A DNA stretch of 34,123 nucleotides from Oscillospiraceae bacterium. Lineage in GTDB: Bacteria > Bacillota > Clostridia > Oscillospirales > CAG-382. The position numbers and the translations under genes are program-made. The notes beneath the pieces were generated by a model. It did not search any database and was not told the DNA's origin. It saw only the letters and a program-made list of their open reading frames with translations. The stretch lies in contig SVSD01000016.1 in the NCBI GenBank assembly GCA_015064485.1, positions 1 to 34,123 of the forward strand, written 5' to 3'. Positions 25,516-34,123 of this stretch are shown here, in pieces. Position 1 is the first letter of the stretch. Each line of letters starts with the position of its first letter.

Positions 25516-26034
25516 ATGAAACAATATCTTGAAGCGGGTCAGGTAATAAATAAAAGGGGACTTAAAGGGGAAGTAAAGGTTGATTGCTATTGTGACACTC
25601 TTGAAACTCTTTGCGAAATCAGCACTCTTTATCTTGACGACAAAGGGGAGAGACCTGTCAAAATACTCGCCGCAAAACCATACAAAGGATTTGTTTATCT
25701 AACAATAGAAGGCATAAACTCGGTTGAAGATGCCGACAGAATGCGCGGAAAAACCCTTTATGCTGACAGATGTGATATACCCGTTGACGAGGGATGTTAT
25801 TTTATTGATGACCTTATCGGACTTGAAATGATAGATGCAGATACAAAAAAGGTTTACGGAAAAATTACAGATGTTTTTAACAGCGGTGCAAGTGATATTT
25901 ATACTGTAAGCGACGGTGCAAAAGATTACTATATCCCTGCAGTCGACGAATTTATTATAGAAACCGATCTTGAAAAAGGAGTTTTTATAAGACCTATCCC
26001 CGGAATGTTTGATGAGGCGGAACAGTTAAAATGA
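25516..26034 (+). CDS. rimM: 16S rRNA processing protein RimM
   Basis: It binds S19 and helps mature the 30S head. Of 172 residues, the N-terminal RimM barrel starts with EAGQVINKRGLKGEVKV; the C-terminal PRC-barrel follows (YFIDDLIGLEM and YYIPAVDEFI). The ATG at 25516 follows GCGAGG and matches the family. It overlaps trmD by four bases (ATGA, 26031-26034). Confidence 0.96.
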   Translation: MKQYLEAGQVINKRGLKGEVKVDCYCDTLETLCEISTLYLDDKGERPVKILAAKPYKGFVYLTIEGINSVEDADRMRGKTLYADRCDIPVDEGCYFIDDLIGLEMIDADTKKVYGKITDVFNSGASDIYTVSDGAKDYYIPAVDEFIIETDLEKGVFIRPIPGMFDEAEQLK

Positions 26035-26771
26035 GATTTGATATTCTTTCGGTTTTTCCGGATATGGTAAAGCCGGCTTTAAGTGAGAGTATGATAGGCC
26101 GTGCCTGTAAAAACGGTATTCTCGATATACATTTACATAATATAAGAGATTATACAAAAGACAAGCACCGACGCACTGATGACACTCCTTACGGAGGCGG
26201 TTGGGGGATGGTTATGACATGCCAGCCCATTATGGATTGCTATAATGCTGTCGTCGGTAACGATAAAAATGTAAAAACTGTATATATGTCGCCGGGAGGT
26301 AAGGTTCTTACTCAGAAAATGGCGATGAAACTTGCAAAAGAAAAAAGAATCGTTATTCTTTGCGGACATTACGAAGGCGTCGACCAAAGAGTTATAGACT
26401 CAATCGTTGATGAAGAAATTTCAATCGGCGATTATGTTTTGACAGGAGGAGAGCTTCCCGCAGCCGTGCTTGTTGACTGTGTATCGCGCCTTGTTCCCGG
26501 AGTTTTACCGGATGATGAATGTCACGAAGACGAAAGTATAGAATCAGGTCTTTTGGAGTACCCTCAATATACAAAACCTGCCGAATACGAAGGAATGCGT
26601 GTTCCTGATGTGCTTTTAAGCGGTCATCATGCCAAAATAGTTGAATGGCGTATGCAAAAATCAATAGAAAAAACATTTAAAAGACGGAAAGATCTTCTCC
26701 GAAAGAAGAAACTCGGCAAAAAAGAAACCGAATTTCTTAATAAATTAAAAGAAGAATCTAAGAAAAAATAA
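26031..26771 (+). CDS. trmD: tRNA (guanine-N1)-methyltransferase TrmD
   Basis: It methylates G37 of tRNAs with a G36G37 context using SAM, preventing +1 frameshifting. Of 246 residues, the SPOUT trefoil knot is shown by SPGGK, GHYEGVD and IGDYVLTGGELPAAVL; RMQKSIEKTFKRRKDLL is at the C-terminus. It overlaps the rimM stop codon and shares its upstream promoter. Here it is not followed by rplS, which is the usual neighbour. Confidence 0.98.
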   Translation: MRFDILSVFPDMVKPALSESMIGRACKNGILDIHLHNIRDYTKDKHRRTDDTPYGGGWGMVMTCQPIMDCYNAVVGNDKNVKTVYMSPGGKVLTQKMAMKLAKEKRIVILCGHYEGVDQRVIDSIVDEEISIGDYVLTGGELPAAVLVDCVSRLVPGVLPDDECHEDESIESGLLEYPQYTKPAEYEGMRVPDVLLSGHHAKIVEWRMQKSIEKTFKRRKDLLRKKKLGKKETEFLNKLKEESKKK

Positions 26772-26785
26772 GAAAGGAGCCGGGG

Positions 26786-28660
26786 ATGAAGCATATATCA
26801 AAAAACAGTACATCAATCAACAATTCAGCTGAAAAAAACATAGAAGTATCGTCTTCGGTCAACAGAAGCGTAAGAGCATCCTGCTTTTACAACTTTTTCC
26901 GCTCATACTACAAATCCGAGCGAAGCTTTACAAAGAGCATTACAGGCGGATTTATATCTTCGGAACGGTTAGGGGCTCTAATTAAAATTTTCAAGAATAA
27001 TTTTTCAAGAAATTGCGAAAACAGCCTTTTGGTAAACGGAATAAGTTCGTTTTACGATAAACTGATAAACTCAAGTATCAGAAGCTACGCCATACTGTCG
27101 CTGTATTTCGGCGTCTATACTCTTATAATCGAAGTAATCAGAGCATCCCTTTCCGGAGTATTTAATATAATTCCCGATAATGTTTATTATGCTTCTATTT
27201 TAATAATAGTATCGTTACTCTTTTTGTTTATTAAAACACCGTTGCGGGACTTTGTCAATGAAAGTAAAATTTTATCCTTTATTTCTGATAAGATTTTTAT
27301 TAAATCATACGCAAGAAAAAGTTCTCATGAAATTTTTTATCCTTCAAACGGAATTCTTATCCTTCTGGGAACTTTGCTTGGAATATCCACAATAATTTTC
27401 CCTGTTGCTGATATTGTTTTATTTGTAATAAGTGCATTTCTAATAATATCATTTTTCAGGACACCGGAAAATTCTCTTCCCGTATTGATTGTAACTTGCC
27501 CGTTTTTGCCTCAAAATTTCTTTGCATTTCTTTGTCTTGCTTCATTTGCGGCGTATCTTTTCAAAGCTTTAAGAGGCAAAAGAAATTTTTCGCTCAAATA
27601 TTTTGATGTTCTTGTTATAATATTATTCCTGATTATAATAGCAGGCGGTTTCGGAAGCGGTAACAGGCACATATTCGGCTTTGAAACTGCAACGATGCTT
27701 AGTGTTTGCCTTATTTATTTTTCAATCAGAAACTGTATAAGAGATGAGATTCAATGTAAGAAAATCGCGTATTCTTTTGTTACATGTGCGCTTATTTCCT
27801 CCCTTATACTTATATACGGGAAAATTCATTCGCTTGGCTATATATCTTTTGTCGAAAAAAACAATCTGTTAAGACTTAACACAGCGCCGATCGACCCATT
27901 CGGCGACAAAATTGTTTACGGCGAATTTTTACTTGTTTTTTTGCCGTTTGTTTTAATGTCTTCGCTTGTTGCAAGTAAATATACGGGAAAAATCGCAGGA
28001 ATCCTTTCGATAGCAGCCTGTGCTGCAGCCCTTGTATTTACTGATTCAAAAGGAATTCTTATTGCTTTTGGGATCTGTTTGCTTATATATATAACCTCTT
28101 CTTTCAAGAATCCCTTCGCTGCGCTTGTTACCATTTTATCTGTATATATTGTTTCTTGGATTTTTGTTACTCAATCGCCGTTTTTAGGGGAAGACAGATT
28201 CTTTTCCGTTCATGGTTACAAAGAGATGATAATCGATTCTTCGCTTGATGTTGCACTTGATAATTTTATCGGAGGAATCGGTTTCGGAAAACAGAATTTT
28301 TCCCAGGTATTCAAATTATATAACGGCTTTGCTACCGGCAATATTTCATCCTGTTATAATATGTATCTTCAGTTTCTTATACAGACGGGAGTTTTCGGAT
28401 TTATATATTTTGTTATAGTTTCGGTAGACTATTTTAAAATGCAGTTTTCAAGCCTGTCCGACAACAAAAGGAAGAATTCCTTCTCATCGCTTGTTGCAAT
28501 TTCCTCGATAAGCTCAGTCGGAACTCTTTTTGTGCGCGGGCTTACAAATTCCGTATGGAACGACCACAGAGTTCTGTTTGCATTTTTTGCGGTTATAGGA
28601 CTTTCTGCTGCCGTATATTATTTTAACTCCAATGATACAAACACATACAAAGAGGAATAG
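26786..28660 (+). CDS. O-antigen ligase/Wzy-like membrane protein
   Basis: This 624-residue protein has a soluble N-terminus of about 100 residues followed by about 11-12 hydrophobic segments. Around residues 495-505 it has GIGFGKQNFSQVF followed by a stretch with SCYNMYLQFLIQTGVFG. This is the pattern of the large periplasmic/extracytoplasmic loop and last helices of O-antigen ligase/Wzy-type polymerases. In a Gram-positive it would join or ligate lipid-linked glycans to a surface acceptor, perhaps using intermediates of the kind TagO begins. It starts 14 bases after trmD following AGAAAGGAG. The exact glycan is not known. Confidence 0.82.
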   Translation: MKHISKNSTSINNSAEKNIEVSSSVNRSVRASCFYNFFRSYYKSERSFTKSITGGFISSERLGALIKIFKNNFSRNCENSLLVNGISSFYDKLINSSIRSYAILSLYFGVYTLIIEVIRASLSGVFNIIPDNVYYASILIIVSLLFLFIKTPLRDFVNESKILSFISDKIFIKSYARKSSHEIFYPSNGILILLGTLLGISTIIFPVADIVLFVISAFLIISFFRTPENSLPVLIVTCPFLPQNFFAFLCLASFAAYLFKALRGKRNFSLKYFDVLVIILFLIIIAGGFGSGNRHIFGFETATMLSVCLIYFSIRNCIRDEIQCKKIAYSFVTCALISSLILIYGKIHSLGYISFVEKNNLLRLNTAPIDPFGDKIVYGEFLLVFLPFVLMSSLVASKYTGKIAGILSIAACAAALVFTDSKGILIAFGICLLIYITSSFKNPFAALVTILSVYIVSWIFVTQSPFLGEDRFFSVHGYKEMIIDSSLDVALDNFIGGIGFGKQNFSQVFKLYNGFATGNISSCYNMYLQFLIQTGVFGFIYFVIVSVDYFKMQFSSLSDNKRKNSFSSLVAISSISSVGTLFVRGLTNSVWNDHRVLFAFFAVIGLSAAVYYFNSNDTNTYKEE

Positions 28661-28663
28661 TTT

Positions 28664-29116
28664 ATGAAAAAAACGAAATTTTTTCGCCGATTTAACATAA
28701 TAGATGTTTTGGCGGCAGTATTTCTTATTGTTGCGATCCTTATAAGCTTCTATTATTATACAAATGATGACGGTCTGTTTAAAAAGCAGCAATTTGAAAT
28801 TGAGTATACAATCCGTATTGATAAAATAGAAAATGAGTTTCTTGGAAACCTTTCTCATTATGACATTCTTTACGACTATTCGAGTGCTTTTCCGATAGGG
28901 GAGATATCTGACATCAGAACATATCCTAACGATCAGTACTATTCAGCGATGGAAATTGTCGTAGATGCGGTGGCGGAAATTCACAACGGCGTTATCAGTG
29001 TGAACGGTATTGATATTTTTGCAGGGAAATGGATCGAATTCAGAACACCAAATATCGTACACGGCGGAAATTGTGTTGCTGTTATGATAAATGATAGGTT
29101 GGACGGTGCAAAATGA
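28664..29116 (+). CDS. DUF4330-like membrane-anchored protein (1)
   Basis: This 150-residue protein has an N-terminal NIIDVLAAVFLIVAILISF transmembrane helix (about residues 12-32). A beta-rich extracytoplasmic domain of about 110 residues follows, ending KWIEFRTPNIVHGGN. The pattern (short basic tail, (F/R)NI(I/A)D helix, then an all-beta domain with a hydrophobic end) is that of DUF4330. It overlaps the next, related gene by four bases and follows the ligase by three. Role unknown; a partner of the ligase or polymer export is possible. Confidence 0.75.
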   Translation: MKKTKFFRRFNIIDVLAAVFLIVAILISFYYYTNDDGLFKKQQFEIEYTIRIDKIENEFLGNLSHYDILYDYSSAFPIGEISDIRTYPNDQYYSAMEIVVDAVAEIHNGVISVNGIDIFAGKWIEFRTPNIVHGGNCVAVMINDRLDGAK

Positions 29117-29550
29117 AAACTGGTTTTAAAAAATTTAATATTGCTGATGCAATTATAATTATAGGTATTATTGCAATTGTCAGCGGTCTTTTATTAAGGA
29201 ATCCTATTGAAAGAATGTTTACGGATTTGTTTTATCAAAAAAACATAGAATATGTCGTAAGTATTTCTGCCAATGACGCAAAACTTCTGCGCGAAGGTAC
29301 AGAAATTAAGGATGTTCACGGCGATTCTCTCGGAACAGTAAAATTTATAAAACCCAATACCTCTGCAAGAGATGATAACGGAATTATCATAGGGTATAAT
29401 GTTACAATAGAAACCGTCGGTATGACAGATAAACTTGGAACTTATATCGGAAATTCTATGTTTATTGCTCCGAGAATGAGCATTGAGGTTTATTCAGGGT
29501 CCAGCGATCCTATAGTTTGTGTGGTAAAAAAGATAGAAAGTGACAGATGA
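29113..29550 (+). CDS. DUF4330-like membrane-anchored protein (2)
   Basis: This 145-residue paralogue of the preceding gene has the same layout: KFNIADAIIIIGIIAIV helix, then a beta-rich domain with IKDVHGDSLGTVKFIK. The sequence similarity is low but the pattern is the same, so it is probably an old duplication. It starts within ATGA shared with the previous stop. Role unknown. Confidence 0.75.
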   Translation: MKTGFKKFNIADAIIIIGIIAIVSGLLLRNPIERMFTDLFYQKNIEYVVSISANDAKLLREGTEIKDVHGDSLGTVKFIKPNTSARDDNGIIIGYNVTIETVGMTDKLGTYIGNSMFIAPRMSIEVYSGSSDPIVCVVKKIESDR

Positions 29551-29605
29551 TTCAATAAGTTTCTGTTCAATATACACATAAAATGCATAAATCCCAAAAA
29601 AACAC

Positions 29606-29634
29606 TTGATTTTAGAAAATATATTTGATATAAT
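29606..29634 (+). promoter_or_regulatory. sigma-A promoter of the HPr gene
   Basis: TTGATT (29606-29611) and a perfect TATAAT (29629-29634) with a 17-base spacer, 39 bases before the start. Confidence 0.75.
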
Positions 29635-29673
29635 AGTGGTAAATTCTCTAATTCCGATTAAGGAGTATTAAAA

Positions 29674-29937
29674 ATGACTTCAAAAGACATAACTATAAAA
29701 AATAGTGTTGGCCTTCACGCAAGACCTGCTACATTTTTTATTCAGAAGGCAAACACATATAAAAGTTCTATATGGGTAGAATGCGGTGACAGACGCGCTA
29801 ATGCGAAAAGTCTTCTCGGAGTTCTTTCTCTTGCTATAGTTCAGGGTACCGAAGTTACACTTATTGCTGACGGTTCCGATGAAACTGAAGCTCTTGAAGG
29901 TCTCAGCGAGCTTGTTGACAGTGGCTTCGCAGAATAA
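29674..29937 (+). CDS. ptsH: phosphocarrier protein HPr
   Basis: A phosphocarrier of the phosphotransferase system. Of 87 residues, GLHARPA places the phosphorylated His at position 15, and NAKSLLG places the regulatory Ser at 46, the HprK site. Both are required for HPr acting in sugar uptake and in CcpA-mediated control in Firmicutes, so it is HPr and not Crh, which has Gln at 15. There is no adjacent ptsI; it sits upstream of uvrC. The start follows AAGGAG. Confidence 0.94.
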   Translation: MTSKDITIKNSVGLHARPATFFIQKANTYKSSIWVECGDRRANAKSLLGVLSLAIVQGTEVTLIADGSDETEALEGLSELVDSGFAE

Positions 29938-29953
29938 CAATAATGAATTTTTG

Positions 29954-29988
29954 AAAGGAGCCGCATATTTCGGCTCTTTTGTTTTTTT
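29954..29988 (+). terminator. intrinsic terminator of the HPr gene
   Basis: AAAGGAGCCG (29954-29963) and CGGCTCTTTT (29971-29980) pair, with one G-U, around a CATATTT loop and are followed by GTTTTTTT. This separates the HPr gene from uvrC. Confidence 0.85.
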
Positions 29989-29997
29989 GAGGTAAAT

Positions 29998-31851
29998 ATG
30001 ACTCGATCCGAACTTATAGAAAAAGTAAAGCTTTTACCTTTTACCCCCGGCGTTTATATGATGAAGGACAAAAACGGAAAGATCATATATGTCGGGAAAT
30101 CCAAATCTTTGAGAAAAAGGGTAGCCTCCTATTTCAAAGATGAATCGCTTCTCAATATAAAAACCGCTAAACTTTCGCAGGCTATCGATGATTTTTCCTG
30201 TGTATATACCGACAGCGAAACCGAGGCTCTGATTCTTGAAAATGAGCTTATTAAAAGACACGCGCCAAAATATAATATCAAACTTAAAGACTCAAAGAAC
30301 TACCCATATGTAAAAATCACAAATTCTCCCTATCCTCAAATCCTTTTGGGGAGAACAAGACATAACGATAAATGCAAATATTTCGGGCCGTATACTTCAG
30401 CTAAAGCTGTGCACGATATCATAGAAACAGTAAACCGTACCTTCAAAACCGCTTCCTGCGGCAAAAGATTCGAATATGGGAAAGAGGTTTGCCGCCCGTG
30501 TCTTAATTTTCATATAGGAAAATGCATAGCACCCTGCACCGGAAAAATTTCATCAGATGAATATAAAGCGCTCTTTGTAGAAGTTGCGGACTTTTTGAAC
30601 GGAGATTACGCAAAAGTAAAAGAAAATCTTACTCAGAAAATGCTTGAAGCGTCAGACGATATGAAGTATGAAATTGCAGCTCAATACAGAGACAGAATTT
30701 CTGCAATTGAAAGACTCAGTGAAAACCAAAAAATTCTTTCTGACTTAAATTCAGATAAAGATGTTTTCGGAATTTTTGAGGGAGACACCCTTTGCGTTAT
30801 TTCAATTTTATTCATTCGTTCGGGAAGGCTGATTGATAAAGAGCTTATATTTTTTTCCTCGGACGAGCTGACACACAGCGAAGCTTTAACCGATTTTGTT
30901 TTGAGATATTACAGCACACACGAATATATACCTAAAAGTATTCTTTTATCATTCTCGGTAAATGATGAGGATTTTGAAACGCTTTCAAAATTTATTTCAA
31001 GTAAAGCGAACAGAAAAGTCGAAATCAAAACGCCCCAAAAGGGAGCTGCAAAGGAGCTTACCAACCTTGCATGTGAAAATGCTTGCGAGGCTGTAAAGCA
31101 ATATTCAAAAGAGCAGGGAAGAAGTATAAAGGTTCTTACTCATATGTATGAATATATGTCGCTTGACAGTATTCCTATGAGAATTGAGAGTTACGATATT
31201 TCAAACAACGGTAAAGACAGTATGTATGCAGGTATGATCGTAATCGAAAACGGCTCATTCAAAAAGAGCGATTACCGCTCTTTTGCTATCAAGAGCGTAA
31301 ATGGAATTGATGATTATTCCGCAATGAGAGAAGCTCTCGACAGAAGACTTAAACGACTTCGTGATGCACTCGACGGAAATGGCGATATGAGCGATGCTTC
31401 TTTTTCGTCAATTCCCGATCTTATACTTCTTGACGGCGGCGCCGGGCATGTTTCGGCAGTAGCACCGCTTCTTGAAAAATACAACCTTCCTATAAATCTT
31501 TTCGGAATGGTAAAGGATTCGTTTCACAAAACAAGAACCCTTACCGATGGAAAAAATGAAATAAGCATTGCCCATGTTCAGGACATTTTTACATTTATAT
31601 ACGGAATACAAGAGGAAGTTCACAGATATACCTTTTCAAAAATGGATGCTTCAAGACGAAAGACTGTAAAACATTCGTCGCTTGAAAACATTTCAGGTGT
31701 CGGACCGTCTAAAGCTAAAGAACTTTTAAAGCATTTTTCAACGGTTTCTGCAATAAAATCAGCAGATATAGATGAAATCGAGAAGGTTAAAGGCATAAAC
31801 AAAGAAACTGCAATAAATATATATAACTATTTCCACGGAAATAAGAAATGA
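29998..31851 (+). CDS. uvrC: excinuclease ABC subunit C
   Basis: It makes both incisions flanking DNA lesions once UvrA/UvrB are loaded. Of 617 residues, an N-terminal GIY-YIG nuclease (PGVYMMKDKNGKIIYVGKS) leads. A Cys-rich segment (CRPCLNFHIGKCIAPC) follows near residues 160-185, then the UVR motif (about 205-235) and the RNase H-like nuclease domain (ESYDISNNG, LDGGAGHVS). The tail has a helix-hairpin-helix (ISGVGPSKAKELL). It starts after TGAGG. It is 7 bases ahead of rsmD. Confidence 0.98.
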   Translation: MTRSELIEKVKLLPFTPGVYMMKDKNGKIIYVGKSKSLRKRVASYFKDESLLNIKTAKLSQAIDDFSCVYTDSETEALILENELIKRHAPKYNIKLKDSKNYPYVKITNSPYPQILLGRTRHNDKCKYFGPYTSAKAVHDIIETVNRTFKTASCGKRFEYGKEVCRPCLNFHIGKCIAPCTGKISSDEYKALFVEVADFLNGDYAKVKENLTQKMLEASDDMKYEIAAQYRDRISAIERLSENQKILSDLNSDKDVFGIFEGDTLCVISILFIRSGRLIDKELIFFSSDELTHSEALTDFVLRYYSTHEYIPKSILLSFSVNDEDFETLSKFISSKANRKVEIKTPQKGAAKELTNLACENACEAVKQYSKEQGRSIKVLTHMYEYMSLDSIPMRIESYDISNNGKDSMYAGMIVIENGSFKKSDYRSFAIKSVNGIDDYSAMREALDRRLKRLRDALDGNGDMSDASFSSIPDLILLDGGAGHVSAVAPLLEKYNLPINLFGMVKDSFHKTRTLTDGKNEISIAHVQDIFTFIYGIQEEVHRYTFSKMDASRRKTVKHSSLENISGVGPSKAKELLKHFSTVSAIKSADIDEIEKVKGINKETAINIYNYFHGNKK

Positions 31852-31858
31852 GGACAAG

Positions 31859-32434
31859 ATGAGAATTATAACAGGTATTGCAAGAGGCGTAAAACTTGAT
31901 ACACTTCCGGGTGAAGATATAACCCGTCCCACATCGGACAGAGTAAAAGAAGGACTTTTCAGTGCGATACAATTTGAAATATCGGAAAAACGAGTTCTTG
32001 ATCTTTTTGCAGGAAGCGGACAGCTTGCCCTTGAAGCGTTGAGCAGAGGTGCCGACAGTGCTGTTATCATTGATGAAAGCGAAAAAGCTGTTGAAATAAT
32101 AAAATTGAACGCAAAGAAAACTAATCTTATGAAAAAATGCAGAATTGCCCGTCAGGATTACAGCGAATATTTGAAATCCGCAAAGGGAAGAGAAAAATTC
32201 GGCATAATTTTCCTTGATCCGCCTTATTCAAAAGATATTCCGAATGAAGTTCTGAAAAAGGTTGCAAGAGCTGAAATTCTTGATATTGACGGAATTGTAG
32301 TTTGTGAATCCGACAAGGATAATATGAATGAGGATATACACGGTCTTACATTTATAAAAAAATACAAGTACGGCAGAACTTATGTGGCTATATATAAGAA
32401 TTGCATAAAGGAGGCGGAGGCTTGTGAAGAATAA
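31859..32434 (+). CDS. rsmD: 16S rRNA (guanine966-N2)-methyltransferase RsmD
   Basis: It methylates G966 of 16S rRNA. Of 191 residues, DLFAGSGQLALEAL is the SAM-binding motif and FLDPPYSKD is the catalytic motif for amino-methylation. RIITGIARGVKL at the N-terminus is the family signature. It overlaps coaD by 11 bases, a common pairing (rsmD-coaD) in Firmicutes. Confidence 0.96.
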   Translation: MRIITGIARGVKLDTLPGEDITRPTSDRVKEGLFSAIQFEISEKRVLDLFAGSGQLALEALSRGADSAVIIDESEKAVEIIKLNAKKTNLMKKCRIARQDYSEYLKSAKGREKFGIIFLDPPYSKDIPNEVLKKVARAEILDIDGIVVCESDKDNMNEDIHGLTFIKKYKYGRTYVAIYKNCIKEAEACEE

Positions 32435-32927
32435 AAAAACTAACGCTGTAATTCCCGGCAGTTATGACCCGATAACAAACGGACATCTTGATCTTATTAT
32501 CAGAGCTTCAAAACTCTTTGATGAGGTAACTGTTCTTATCTGTGTTAATTCTTCAAAGAGGGGATTCGTCGATGTTGAAATCAGAAAAATCCTTTGCGAA
32601 GATGCGGTAAAAGATCTTTCAAATGTAAAAGTTGATGTATGCGGCGGGCTTTTTGCAGATTATTGTCACAATAACGGAATAAATGCAGTTATTAAGGGAA
32701 TAAGAAATTTAACAGATTATTCTTATGAATCCGAGCTTAAACAATATAACGATTGCATTTTCAAAGATAAATACGAAGATGTTCCCGAAACAATTTTTAT
32801 CCCTTCATCTGCGGAATTTTCACATTGCAGTTCGACATTTGTAAGAGAAATGCTCAAATATAATGAAGATGTGACAAAATATGTACCTAACGCAAAGCTG
32901 CTTTTGAATTATATAAATCTGCCCTGA
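32424..32927 (+). CDS. coaD: phosphopantetheine adenylyltransferase
   Basis: The penultimate step of coenzyme A synthesis, transferring AMP from ATP to 4'-phosphopantetheine. Of 167 residues, IPGSYDPITNGHLD carries the nucleotidyltransferase HxGH-type T-x-G-H motif (His21). KGIRNLTDYSYE is a family block. The usual C-terminal SSS-V/L motif is SSAEFSHCSSTFVREML here. It starts with GTG at 32424 after GGAGG. Confidence 0.95.
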   Translation: MKNKKTNAVIPGSYDPITNGHLDLIIRASKLFDEVTVLICVNSSKRGFVDVEIRKILCEDAVKDLSNVKVDVCGGLFADYCHNNGINAVIKGIRNLTDYSYESELKQYNDCIFKDKYEDVPETIFIPSSAEFSHCSSTFVREMLKYNEDVTKYVPNAKLLLNYINLP

Positions 32928-32928
32928 C

Positions 32929-32955
32929 AAATATTTACAATTTGTAAATATTTTC
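32929..32955 (+). terminator. AT-rich hairpin after coaD, probable terminator
   Basis: AAATATTTACAA (32929-32940) and TTGTAAATATTT (32942-32953) are exact reverse complements with one base between them. The last pairs cannot close so tightly, so the working stem is about 10 bp. It is AU-rich with a short T tail, so termination may be partial. Confidence 0.6.
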
Positions 32956-32984
32956 TCACATAATCATAAATGGTATTTATTTGC

Positions 32985-33013
32985 TTGAAAATTTATTTAT
33001 GATGTGTTATAAT
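32985..33013 (+). promoter_or_regulatory. sigma-A promoter of pgk
   Basis: TTGAAA (32985-32990) and TATAAT (33008-33013) with a 17-base spacer, 42 bases before the start codon. Confidence 0.8.
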
Positions 33014-33055
33014 CAAATTGTTTGTTAAATATTTAATTTTTATGAGGTGAAGAAA

Positions 33056-34123
33056 ATGCTTAATAAGAAATCTATTGAAGACATCGAAGTCTCCGGTAAA
33101 AAAGTTCTTGTTCGCTGCGACTTTAATGTTCCGCTTAAAGACGGTGCAATTACAAGCGACAAGAGAATTGTAGAAGCTCTCCCCACAATCAAGTATCTTC
33201 TTGATAACGGTGCAAAGGTTATCCTCTGCTCTCATATGGGTAAGCCTCACGGTATTTTCACCGAAGGTTTTGGTCTCAACAAAAAAGAAAAGGCAAAGAT
33301 CGCTGAACTTCCCGAAGCAGAACAGGCAGCTGCAACCGAAGCAATGCTTAAGAAAGCTGCTGAAGAAGACGCAAAGAAATTTACTCTTAAGCCTGTTGCT
33401 GACAGACTTAACGAATATCTCGACGGCAAGGTAACATTTGCTTCCGATATCATCGGCGACGATGCAAAGGCTAAGATCGCAGCTCTTGAAAACGGAAAGG
33501 CTGTTCTTCTTGAAAATGTTCGTTTCGACGCAAGAGAAACAAAGAACGATGCTTCCCTTTCCAAGGCGTTTGCTGAACTTTGCGAAGTTTATGTAAACGA
33601 CGCTTTCGGTTCTGCACATAGAGCTCATTGCTCCACTGCAGGTGTTACAGAATTTGTTGACACATGTGTTTGCGGTTACCTCATCCAGAAAGAAATTACA
33701 ATTATGGGCGGAGCTCTTGCTGATCCTAAGCGTCCTTTCGTTGCTATCCTCGGCGGTGCTAAGGTTTCCGACAAGATCGGTGTAATCAAGAACCTCATCG
33801 AAAAGGTTGATACACTTATTATCGGCGGCGGTATGGCATATACATTCTTCCGTGCTATGGGTTACAATGTCGGAACTTCCATCTGTGAAGAAGACAAGGT
33901 TGAACTCGCGAAGGAACTTATGGAAAGCGCAAAAGCAAAGGGCGTTGATTTCCTCATTCCCGTTGACAACAGAATCGGTAAGGAATATGATGAAAACACA
34001 TCTTTCGATGATGTTGATTCCAACTGCATCCCCGAAGATTGGATGGGTCTTGATATCGGTCCTAAGACACAGAAGCTCTTCGCTGAAAAGATCGCTAACA
34101 GCGGCACTGTTGTTTGGAACGGT
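33056..34123 (+). CDS. pgk: phosphoglycerate kinase (3' end missing at window edge)
   Basis: It transfers phosphate from 1,3-bisphosphoglycerate to ADP in glycolysis. The first 356 codons are in the window; the frame stays open to the end. Evidence includes [14 protein letters not shown] at 18-30, [27 protein letters not shown] and [11 protein letters not shown] feature unlike most family members is about 35 extra residues between MGKPHG (61-66) and FTLKPVA (109-115), where typical Pgk has only a short linker. The extra piece is Ala/Glu/Lys-rich and probably helical. The start at 33056 follows GAGGTG. Confidence 0.97.
   Translation, partial: MLNKKSIEDIEVSGKKVLVRCDFNVPLKDGAITSDKRIVEALPTIKYLLDNGAKVILCSHMGKPHGIFTEGFGLNKKEKAKIAELPEAEQAAATEAMLKKAAEEDAKKFTLKPVADRLNEYLDGKVTFASDIIGDDAKAKIAALENGKAVLLENVRFDARETKNDASLSKAFAELCEVYVNDAFGSAHRAHCSTAGVTEFVDTCVCGYLIQKEITIMGGALADPKRPFVAILGGAKVSDKIGVIKNLIEKVDTLIIGGGMAYTFFRAMGYNVGTSICEEDKVELAKELMESAKAKGVDFLIPVDNRIGKEYDENTSFDDVDSNCIPEDWMGLDIGPKTQKLFAEKIANSGTVVWNG

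Noticed and set aside
32993-33628. Minus-strand open frame of 211 codons across the start of pgk
   Set aside because: Antisense to a clear phosphoglycerate kinase; Cys/Phe-rich low-plausibility protein with no start signal.
1-34123. tRNA and rRNA genes
   Set aside because: No cloverleaf-like or rRNA-conserved segment was recognised by eye on either strand; a tRNAscan-SE or Infernal run would settle it.

Overview
The window reads as a low-GC, AT-rich Gram-positive chromosome segment, most likely from a gut-type, spore-forming member of the Clostridia (Oscillospirales/Ruminococcaceae-like). The reasons are Shine-Dalgarno sites of the AGGAGG type before nearly every gene, sigma-A promoters close to TTGACA-N17-TATAAT, a Firmicutes-type ylxM-ffh-rpsP-khpA-rimM-trmD cluster, an HPr with both His15 and Ser46, rubrerythrin, and a short alpha/beta SASP-like spore protein gene. 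I cannot name the genus. No tRNA, rRNA, CRISPR array or intact insertion sequence was found.

Region 1 (1-3.4 kb) is accessory DNA. It holds the end of an unknown gene, a small lipoprotein, a minus-strand toxin-antitoxin-like pair (DUF3990-type ADP-ribosyltransferase-fold protein plus XRE-domain protein) with a consensus promoter and an embedded operator-like palindrome, a frameshifted winged-helix gene that looks like a mobile-element remnant, and a 31-residue SASP-like gene.

Region 2 (3.4-13 kb) is one giant secreted protein of 3160 residues. It has a signal peptide, three long GGA(I/V)Y/FxxN beta-helix modules like those of chlamydial Pmp proteins, then a phospholipase D-like domain, a CxxC-rich segment and a LamG-like domain. 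Modules 1 and 2 share a 944-bp tract that is almost identical at the DNA level, a sign of recent duplication or gene conversion. This is the most unusual object in the window.

Region 3 (13-21.7 kb) is mostly minus strand. It has rubrerythrin, then a tightly abutting operon: phosphoesterase, membrane protein, thiI, pncC and a methyltransferase split by a single-base frameshift. A plus-strand trio of small uncharacterised proteins follows. A second minus-strand operon is trpS, a tagO/wecA-type sugar-phosphate transferase and a membrane-anchored protein.

Region 4 (21.8-34.1 kb) is plus-strand housekeeping: asd; ylxM-ffh (protein targeting); rpsP-khpA; rimM-trmD (ribosome and tRNA maturation), running on into an O-antigen-ligase-like polymerase and two tandem DUF4330-like membrane proteins; HPr; uvrC; rsmD-coaD; and the first 356 codons of pgk, which runs off the end and carries an unusual internal insertion.
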